Assembly (NCBI GenBank): GCA_046757925.1
Contig: JBHHZE010000019.1
Span: 1 to 53,613 of the forward strand
Direction: 5' to 3'
Origin: JAZDCZ01 sp046757925
Lineage (GTDB): Bacteria > Gemmatimonadota > Gemmatimonadetes > Gemmatimonadales > GWC2-71-9
Length of the DNA stretch: 53,613 nucleotides
In this document: positions 47,520 to 53,613 of the stretch, piece by piece
How the letters are laid out: every line of letters starts with the position of its first letter
Position numbering within the stretch: the first letter of the stretch is position 1
Position numbers and translations under genes: made by a program
Notes under the pieces: generated by a model
Told to the model about the DNA's origin: nothing
Database searches by the model: none
Seen by the model: only the letters and a program-made list of their open reading frames with translations

Positions 47520-48719
47520 CTATTGTATCCTGGCACCTTGAGCAATCCAATTGCCCAAGATCACACGTTCTTCCGCGGTCATGCGTGTCAGATTTCCCAA
47601 CGGCATCGTTTCCGAAAGCACCGCCATCGTATTGATCCGATCTGCAAGCGCCTTGATCTCGTCAGGGGAATCGAATCGGACGCCAAGCGGTGCTATGCTA
47701 TAGGACTCATTCGTCGGAGTAATCGAATGACAGGGCTCACAGCGCTTTCGAATCACCGTTCTAACGGCCGTGAACGGCACATATGCAGCTGCCGAAGAGC
47801 CACCTCCCAAGGCCACCCTTCTCGACGTGGGCCCGGTGACCACCACCAACACGACCATCGCAGCAGCGGCCACCGGAAGAATCCAAACCCGGTGCTCCCC
47901 CCTGTTACGTAGATTGAAGTAGTGGCGCACTCCTGCTCCAACAAGCACTAATACCGTTAGAATCAGCCAGTTATACCTGTTCCCGTAGGTGACCGGAAAG
48001 TGATTGCTCACCATGATAAACAGTACCGGCAACGTCATATAGTTGTTGTGCAGAGATCGCTGCTTGGCTTTGGCCCCTAAGATATGATCCGGTTCTCGAC
48101 CGTCACTCATGGCCGCCACGAGTTGCCGCTGAGACGGAATGATCACTGCGAATACGTTCGTGGCCATGAGCGTCCCAAGGGCAGCTCCAACATGGATAAA
48201 GGCTGCCCGGTCGCTGAATACTCGCGTGAGACCAAATGCCATCGCGACGGCCAACACAAAGCATACCACACTCAGCCACAAGTCGTTGTCTCCCAATCTG
48301 GACTTGCAGAGAGCATCGTACACATGCCAGGCAATCGCCAAGGAAGCCACGCTCAGACCGATCGCCACGGGTAGGCTGAATGGCGAACCTAAGGGTAGAA
48401 GTACGGCACCGCTCCCGAAATAGTAGACGATTACTAGAAGCGCAATACCGCTCAGCCACGTAAAGTACGCTTCCCACTTGAACCAGTGGAGAGTACGGGG
48501 AAGTTGCTCGGGAGCGACCTTGAACTTTCTCACTTGATAGAAACCGCCGCTATGCACGGCCCACAGTTCGCCTGCGACGCGTTTCTTAGGCTTCTCCGGA
48601 GCAGCCAAGCGAGCGTCAAGCCAGTTGAAGTAGAACGAAGTCCCGATCCAGGCGATTCCGGTGGTTACGTGAAGCCATCGGACCACCAGATTGAGCCATT
48701 GGCCAATATGTGGACTCAT
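47520..48719 (-). CDS. puuD: Urate oxidase/hydroxylase PuuD with C-terminal cytochrome c domain
   Basis: 399 residues. Eight or nine helices open with RWLHVTTGIAWIGTSFYFNW, continue with GELWAVHSGGFYQVRKFKVA and WFKWEAYFTWLSGIALL, the PuuD hallmarks. The last ~90 residues are a cytochrome c domain with RCEPCHSITPTNESY and ETMPLGNLTRM for the axial Met. PuuD oxidises urate at the membrane, passing electrons to its heme. It complements the purine-nucleoside operon at 7-15 kb: hypoxanthine from PNP would reach urate via xanthine dehydrogenase (not in the window). Confidence 0.92.
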   Translation of the reverse strand: MSPHIGQWLNLVVRWLHVTTGIAWIGTSFYFNWLDARLAAPEKPKKRVAGELWAVHSGGFYQVRKFKVAPEQLPRTLHWFKWEAYFTWLSGIALLVIVYYFGSGAVLLPLGSPFSLPVAIGLSVASLAIAWHVYDALCKSRLGDNDLWLSVVCFVLAVAMAFGLTRVFSDRAAFIHVGAALGTLMATNVFAVIIPSQRQLVAAMSDGREPDHILGAKAKQRSLHNNYMTLPVLFIMVSNHFPVTYGNRYNWLILTVLVLVGAGVRHYFNLRNRGEHRVWILPVAAAAMVVLVVVTGPTSRRVALGGGSSAAAYVPFTAVRTVIRKRCEPCHSITPTNESYSIAPLGVRFDSPDEIKALADRINTMAVLSETMPLGNLTRMTAEERVILGNWIAQGARIQ

Positions 48720-48859
48720 TCTTCCCTAGATGTCGCCGCTATCTCGCACCGCGCTCTCATCTTATTCCGGCCTCAGTCTCGTTAGAACGGGGGAGTACTT
48801 TATCGGCAGAAACTGAGCACGTCAATTTGAGAGATATGAACGTCGAATTTCCAGCCGGT

Positions 48860-49450
48860 CTAGGACCGTGACATCTTGGGCAAGAACCTCGGCACCCGGT
48901 CACAGTAGGATTGGTATTCGGAGCCGAACCTTTCCCCGAGTTCGCGCTCCTCCAGAATGACGATGACATAAAGCCCCAGTGCCGTGGCCGGAATGAGCAA
49001 ATAGCTTATCAGATAGTTTGTGAAGCACGCTACCGCGATGACAGCAAACATGACTCCTACATACCTCGGGTTTCTGAGCCGAGAGTAGATCCCCTCGGTC
49101 AGCAGCTTGCCGGCCGTCTCACTCCCGGTGACCTCGGGAAGACCTGCTAGTATCCTAAACTTGAGATACTTCCTGCACCTCACCTCGATCGCTAGCGACA
49201 CCCCATACGAAACGATAGCCACTGGAATCAGCGTCAAACTCGTCCCGAATTCGACTGACAGGAGCGGCGCACGCACCAAGTAGACGCCAGCCGCCAGCAA
49301 GAGACATACAACCGTCACCACACCGTACGTGATGAGCGGATGAAATCTCCGCCAGAAACCGGCCAGTGGATGGATGATCAGCCAATAGGAAATGGCAAAA
49401 ACCATCGCCGGCAACATGAGCAGTGCTACGAAATAGCGCACAGTATCCAT
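48860..49450 (-). CDS. Isoprenylcysteine carboxyl methyltransferase (ICMT)-like membrane protein
   Basis: 196 residues from ATG 49450. Five or six helices. The C-terminal LLTEGIYSRLRNPRYVGVM and ILEERELGERFGSEYQSYCD then VPRFLP are the SAM-binding signature of the ICMT/PEMT membrane methyltransferase group. Bacterial members are of uncertain substrate (lipid or isoprenoid). Divergent from the SDR gene; an alternative GTG start lies at 49468. Confidence 0.88.
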   Translation of the reverse strand: MDTVRYFVALLMLPAMVFAISYWLIIHPLAGFWRRFHPLITYGVVTVVCLLLAAGVYLVRAPLLSVEFGTSLTLIPVAIVSYGVSLAIEVRCRKYLKFRILAGLPEVTGSETAGKLLTEGIYSRLRNPRYVGVMFAVIAVACFTNYLISYLLIPATALGLYVIVILEERELGERFGSEYQSYCDRVPRFLPKMSRS

Positions 49451-49686
49451 GTTATCTTCACCTATCACCGGGATATTAGCAAGGCCGATAAATCGAATTA
49501 GTGCAACCTAAGTTATCGGGCTGCGGGTAGCAACCAGACCGAATGCAGCCACGCATGGGCGAGCCACATCTCCACCCTTCAGGGCAATGGTACCGTATTG
49601 AGCTTGCTGTCGTGCGCATACCCTCGGGCCAATTGCATAGCTTTGTGGTAGATCTCGAGACGACTTGTCAGAATGGAGGCGGCAGA

Positions 49687-50520
49687 ATGGGTGGTGGAGT
49701 GGTTGTAACTGGAGCTTCTACCGGGATCGGCAAGGCTTGCGCTGTTGCATTGGCAAACAATGGGTTCACGGCTCTTGGAACCGTCCGCAGTGAGCGCGAC
49801 GCCGATGTCCTCAAGGCCCTAGGGGTAACCCCGGTCACAATGGACGTGACCGACGCGGCAAGCATCTCGGCGGCTCGCCACACGGTAAATGAGTCCCTAG
49901 GTGAAACCAAGCTCGTCGCCCTCGTCAACAACGCCGGCGTCATGGGGGCGGGGCCCTTAGAACACATACCCTTGGATGACATGCGCCGCGTTTATGAGGT
50001 AAACGTCATCGGGACCGTCGCGGTTACACAGGCCTTCCTGCCGGCGCTGAAGCTCTCGGGTGGTCGAATCGTCAACATGAGTTCCGTTTCCGGTTTCATC
50101 GCTCCTCCTTTTCTGGGGCCCTATACAGCATCGAAGTTTGCGCTCGAGGCGGTATCTGACAGTCTCAGGCGAGAGTTGGTCACACAGGGGGTAGACGTCA
50201 TAGTGATTGAGCCGGGCTCTGTCGATACGCCGATCTGGGACAAGGCCGCGCAACTGGATACTGGCCCGTTCCGAGGCACTCTCTACGAAAAGGTATTGGA
50301 CGAAGTTCGCTCTTCCGCGATAGCGGGTGGAAAGGCGGGTATCCCGACATCGGTTGTAGCCGCCGCAGTGGTCCGGGCACTCACCGTCAGGCGACCGCCG
50401 GCGCGGATCAGAGTGGTGAAGAGACCCTTGCGGACGTCGTTGATGCGGATGATGCCGGAGCGACTCGTGGACCGGATGATCGCGCGACGATTATGGGGGA
50501 GCGCGAAGCATGAGATCTGA
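49687..50520 (+). CDS. Short-chain dehydrogenase/reductase
   Basis: 277 residues from ATG 49687, with GGAGG seven bases upstream (frame open to 49543 but without features). TGASTGIG is the Rossmann NAD(P) motif, NNAGVMG follows, the catalytic Ser is in NMSSVSG and YTASK gives Tyr-x3-Lys. The C-terminal tail is Arg-rich. Classical SDRs of this size act on steroids, sugars or fatty acyl groups; the substrate is unknown. Its last 238 bases are overlapped antisense by the convergent Tat-lipoprotein frame. Confidence 0.9.
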   Translation: MGGGVVVTGASTGIGKACAVALANNGFTALGTVRSERDADVLKALGVTPVTMDVTDAASISAARHTVNESLGETKLVALVNNAGVMGAGPLEHIPLDDMRRVYEVNVIGTVAVTQAFLPALKLSGGRIVNMSSVSGFIAPPFLGPYTASKFALEAVSDSLRRELVTQGVDVIVIEPGSVDTPIWDKAAQLDTGPFRGTLYEKVLDEVRSSAIAGGKAGIPTSVVAAAVVRALTVRRPPARIRVVKRPLRTSLMRMMPERLVDRMIARRLWGSAKHEI

Positions 50521-50930
50521 ACAATGAAGATGGCGCCTCCGTACAGCCGGCTGATCACTCCACCCTCGGCCAATCCATGGCTGATAATGCGGGTCCGCTG
50601 ATCGCGTAGCAGGTACTCGAAGCCGTCTGTCCCGAACAGTCGTTGCGATCGTTGACACAGATCCGAGGCGAAGTAACCCCTGTACTTCGCGAGCCGATAG
50701 AACTTGTCATAGAACACTCGTACCAAGTTCGGATCGTCCAGCCGCATACCTGGAACGACGGCGTCGGCAAAGCACCGCAGAATCCTATCGACTCGTTCCG
50801 CCCGTTCATCGTATTCCTCGGGGTACAGGTGCATCACTATCTTGAGTGGCGTGCATCCCAAGCCGAGCCCCGCTGTGAGTACCGCTAGGCTCCTGATGGC
50901 ATTCCGCCGTGAAGTGCGATATTGGACCAT
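50283..50930 (-). pseudogene. Tat-signal lipoprotein (gluconate 2-dehydrogenase subunit 3-like), 3' end lost
   Basis: From ATG 50930 the frame reads an Arg-Arg signal with lipobox (RRNAIRSLAVLTAGLGLGC), then DRILRCFADAVVPGMRLDD, FYDKFYRLAKYRGYFASDL and LYGGAIFIVQISCF, in the manner of small Tat-secreted subunits of flavin dehydrogenases. After about residue 145 (position ~50515) it enters sequence antisense to the SDR gene and becomes Arg/Thr-rich, so the native C-terminus is missing and the last ~70 residues are read-through. Probably truncated by deletion joining the two convergent genes; function likely impaired. Confidence 0.6.
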
Positions 50931-51111
50931 TGTGCCCCCTTGTTGCTCCCGACAAGGTCGTCAGGAGGTGGCAAGAGAACGTCAATTCTTGGAGGGTTCT
51001 CGTGATTCGGGCACATATCTCGTCAAACAGGCTTCCGTTTCCTACCGATTGCATGTTCTATTCATGACCTAGCTGATCGTCTATCTCACATCGATCCGAG
51101 CGAGGACTCAC

Positions 51112-53307
51112 ATGCCAGTGCGCAAACCTCTTTCGTACATCATCCCCGCTGTTGTCGCCGCATCGATCGCCGGGTGCGCTTCCGGAGCGGCCAAACCCGC
51201 TCAGGTGGCGGCAGTGCCTCAGGAGACACTCCAACAGTTTCAGGCACTACCGGAGACCGTCGTCGTCCGCGTTCCTTCCACCGAAGTAATCCCCGTCGAA
51301 CCGGGGCAGTTTGACCTCGGCAAGATGTGGACGTTCGAGAACCCTCCCCTCGATTACTTCCAGGAGGCCTACGGATTTCGGCCCAGCCAAGAATGGCTCG
51401 AACAATCCCGCCTGGCGGCACTCAGACTTCCCAACTGCACGGCATCGTTCGTTTCTCCCAACGGCCTCGTGATGAGCAATCATCACTGTGCCCGTGAAGG
51501 AGCAACTGCCGTATCCCGAGATGAAGAGGATTTGTTGACGAATGGATTCTACGCCAAGAATCAGGACGATGAGAGAAAGGTGCCCGATCTCTACGTGGAT
51601 CAACTGGTGCAGACCCGTGATGTCACGGATCAGGTGACATCGTCGGTTGATGAAACCATGACGCAGGATGCTCAGGTCCGCTCGCGGAACCAAGTGATCT
51701 CTGGCATCGCAGACAGCGCGAGCAGCGCATCCGGACTCAGATGCGATGTCACTACGCTATATAACGGTGGCAAATACTCACTGTATTGCTACAGGCGGTA
51801 CGACGATGTCAGATTGGTCTTCGTGCCCGAAACACAGATCGGATACTTTGGAGGAGACCCCGACAACTTTACCTATCCACGCTACGTGGTCGACGTTTCG
51901 TTCTTCCGTGTCTACGACCCGGACGGTAATCCGGTCAAGCCGTCAGCCTATTTCAGGTGGAGTAAGGTGGGAGCCAAGGAAGGGGAACCGGTTTTCGTGA
52001 TCGGAAACCCCGGATCCACGTCCCGCTTGAGCACCGTATCGCAACTCGAATATCGGCGCGACATGCAGTATCCCTTCACTATCCGACTGTTGGAGAGCCG
52101 GGCGCAGATCCTGTGGCAATACATGGAACACCACCCAGATGAACGGGACGAGTACATCAACGACTATTTCAGTCTCAAGAACTCGTTGAAGTCGTTTACC
52201 GGCGAACTCGAGGGCTTGCGCAATCCACAACTGATGGGCCGTAAGGTCGGATTCGAACAGCAGTTTAGAGAGGCCGTTGAGTCCGACTCCGGTCTCGCTC
52301 GGCAATACGGCGGTTTGTGGGACGAAATCACTGGTATACGGAAGCAGATCGCAGAGGTGGCTCCCAATCTAAACGGCCTCAATCAAGGCGGTCTTCTTCG
52401 GTCCAAGACTCTCGAAACCGCCACGACTATGATCCAGTACGCCCAGGCGGCATTGTCCGGTAGGGTACCCGATAGCATCCTCCGGCCTGTCCGCCAGGAA
52501 CTCGAGCGTGTGTCCATCAATACCGCTCTCGAGCCCTACATTCTCGGCGCGCAGTTGGAAGACGCGTTAGCCCTACTTGGGAAAGACGATCCCTTCGTGC
52601 AGCATGCGCTCGGTGAACGCAGCCCGATCGAAGCCGCACGCAGCATCATCGAAGAGTCGAATGCGGTCACTGATTCGGCAGCGCGCAGCGCAATGCTGGC
52701 CGACCCATCGACCATGGTGAGTAGTACGGCACCGGCATTGAGCCTCATGCGAGATGCGCTTCCCCGACTGATCTCGATGACGCAACAATACCAGCAGCTG
52801 ATACAGGCCGAGCAGGTCCGTACTGCCAAGCTCGCGCGGGCACTGTTCGACATCTACGGGACGGATATTCCACCGGACGCAACGTTCACATTGCGCATCG
52901 CCGACGGTGTAATAAGGAGTTATGACTATAACGGCACGCACGCTCCGGCCTACACGACCTTTTACGGGATGTACGACCGCCACTACTCCAATCCAGACGA
53001 TGATACGTGGGAGCTTCCGGACAGGTGGCTGAATCCACCATCCGATTTCCCCATGCGTACACCACTTAACATGGTCTCCACAAACGATATCATAGGAGGG
53101 AACTCCGGTAGCCCGGTGATAAACAAAAACCGGGAAATAGTCGGACTCATCTTCGACGGAAATATCGAGAGCCTGCCCGGTGATTTTATCTACACTACCG
53201 AGAAGGCCAGGTCAATATCGGTTAGGACAGAGGCTATCGTCGCTGCACTCACCTACATTTACCACGCGGACCGCATCGCGCAGGAATTGCTTTCGACGGT
53301 CAACTAG
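51112..53307 (+). CDS. S46 family dipeptidyl-peptidase (DPP7-like), lipoprotein
   Basis: 731 residues. The signal peptide ends in lipobox SIAGC (about 18-22). The chymotrypsin-like triad is visible as His in SNHHCAREGA, Asp in FGGDPDNFTYPRY and Ser in GGNSGSPVINKN. The helical S46 insert lies between Asp and Ser. GLIFDGNIES has Gly where the acidic-specific DPP11 has Arg (as recalled from the Porphyromonas enzymes), so hydrophobic P1 preference (DPP7-like) is suggested. It removes N-terminal dipeptides from imported peptides, typical of proteolytic Bacteroidota and Gemmatimonadota-like bacteria. Confidence 0.93.
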   Translation: MPVRKPLSYIIPAVVAASIAGCASGAAKPAQVAAVPQETLQQFQALPETVVVRVPSTEVIPVEPGQFDLGKMWTFENPPLDYFQEAYGFRPSQEWLEQSRLAALRLPNCTASFVSPNGLVMSNHHCAREGATAVSRDEEDLLTNGFYAKNQDDERKVPDLYVDQLVQTRDVTDQVTSSVDETMTQDAQVRSRNQVISGIADSASSASGLRCDVTTLYNGGKYSLYCYRRYDDVRLVFVPETQIGYFGGDPDNFTYPRYVVDVSFFRVYDPDGNPVKPSAYFRWSKVGAKEGEPVFVIGNPGSTSRLSTVSQLEYRRDMQYPFTIRLLESRAQILWQYMEHHPDERDEYINDYFSLKNSLKSFTGELEGLRNPQLMGRKVGFEQQFREAVESDSGLARQYGGLWDEITGIRKQIAEVAPNLNGLNQGGLLRSKTLETATTMIQYAQAALSGRVPDSILRPVRQELERVSINTALEPYILGAQLEDALALLGKDDPFVQHALGERSPIEAARSIIEESNAVTDSAARSAMLADPSTMVSSTAPALSLMRDALPRLISMTQQYQQLIQAEQVRTAKLARALFDIYGTDIPPDATFTLRIADGVIRSYDYNGTHAPAYTTFYGMYDRHYSNPDDDTWELPDRWLNPPSDFPMRTPLNMVSTNDIIGGNSGSPVINKNREIVGLIFDGNIESLPGDFIYTTEKARSISVRTEAIVAALTYIYHADRIAQELLSTVN

Positions 53308-53383
53308 TGTCGTGTGTCAGCAGTCTTTTTTGCATCGTCCGCTCTCCTGATAACGGACTGCTCGAGCAGAGGTGATGGCATAG

Positions 53384-53613
53384 GTGGCCGAACCGCTACG
53401 GAGCATCCCGTTCGTAACGGTCGCACAGATGCGGGAAATCGATCGAAGAATGATCGAGGACTACGGTATCGGGTTGATCCAAATGATGGAGAGCGCCGGC
53501 CGCAATCATCGACGGGATCATCGGGTACGGCCTCGCGGGAGACCCAACCGGGACTGCGGCCGAGCTGATATGCCGCGCCAACGACCATGATGCACCAATT
53601 CTGGCGTTGGACG
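53384..53613 (+). pseudogene. NAD(P)HX epimerase (YjeF N-domain) with internal deletion, runs off right edge
   Basis: From GTG 53384 the frame gives FVTVAQMREIDRRMIEDYGI then LIQMMESAGR, the start of NAD(P)H-hydrate epimerase. Directly after (from 53502, in a frame displaced by one base) comes AIIDGIIGYGLAGDPTGTAA then ELICRANDHDAPILALD, which in intact proteins lies ~80 residues later. The GNNGGDG nucleotide motif between them is missing, so an out-of-frame deletion has occurred. The gene continues past the window end. Sequencing or assembly collapse is an alternative explanation. Confidence 0.6.

Noticed and set aside
1..53613. tRNA, rRNA, CRISPR arrays, intact insertion sequences, replication origin
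   Set aside because: Intergenic regions were scanned by eye; no cloverleaf-like segment, repeat-spacer array, terminal inverted repeats with a full transposase, or DnaA-box cluster was seen. Short tRNAs could still be missed without a covariance search.

Overview
The window is bacterial, moderately GC-rich and gene-dense, with many genes in tightly overlapping runs (GTGA, ATGA and TTGA junctions). No rRNA, tRNA, CRISPR array or intact IS was seen. The gene mix points to Gemmatimonadota or a close relative: 6-bladed beta-propeller lipoproteins, an S46 dipeptidyl-peptidase, a D-aminoacylase-type lipoprotein, a small Ser/Thr kinase, a HmuY-like protein, and two aa3/caa3 oxidase loci with a CydA-like protein and several cytochromes c. 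This placement is inferred from content; no marker phylogeny was possible.

Layout. (1) 1-4.8 kb is an accessory zone. It holds two beta-propeller lipoproteins, a truncated third, a DsbA-like gene with a broken 3' half, a 69-aa secreted peptide with six mature cysteines, and decayed response-regulator and ECF-sigma fragments. (2) 4.8-6.9 kb holds a DUF4143 ATPase with a palindromic promoter, a VapBC-type toxin-antitoxin pair, and a relic of a second DUF4143 gene. (3) 15.0-7.0 kb (minus strand) is one apparent operon: rhomboid protease, two BMC-P (EutN/CcmL) shell vertex proteins, DeoC with an encapsulation-peptide-like N-terminus, a secreted 5'-nucleotidase with duplicated C-domains, a 78-aa small protein, adenosine deaminase, a CNT nucleoside transporter and purine nucleoside phosphorylase. 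Read together this is a route from external (deoxy)nucleotides to acetaldehyde plus glyceraldehyde-3-phosphate, with the aldehyde step probably inside a microcompartment. (4) 15.2-18.8 kb holds dnaK and a DegP/HtrA protease. (5) 22.6-18.9 kb is a caa3-type oxidase operon. (6) 22.9-28.1 kb (plus strand) holds a DUF302 protein, Tat amidase, Ser/Thr kinase and D-aminoacylase-type lipoprotein.

(7) 43.3-28.0 kb (minus strand) is a respiratory supra-operon of about 15 kb: Mrp ATPase, zinc-ribbon/PCP_red protein, ferredoxin, USP-PCP_red fusion, radical SAM/SPASM-PCP_red protein, CydA-like membrane protein without CydB, three c-type cytochromes, a blue-copper-like lipoprotein, a second oxidase (II, I, III, IV), heme O synthase and two tiny membrane proteins. 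The PCP_red module recurs in three neighbouring proteins and appears four times in all, which suggests a dedicated cofactor or maturation system for this electron-transfer chain. (8) 43.5-53.6 kb is mixed metabolism: HmuY-like protein, PLP dehydratase, [2Fe-2S] ferredoxin, YdjM-like hydrolase, Bcp peroxiredoxin, urate oxidase PuuD (continuing the purine theme), ICMT-like methyltransferase, SDR, a C-terminally broken Tat lipoprotein, S46 peptidase, and an NAD(P)HX epimerase gene with an internal deletion at the right edge.

The two signals most worth follow-up are the nucleoside/BMC operon and the PCP_red-CydA-like-cytochrome c supra-operon.
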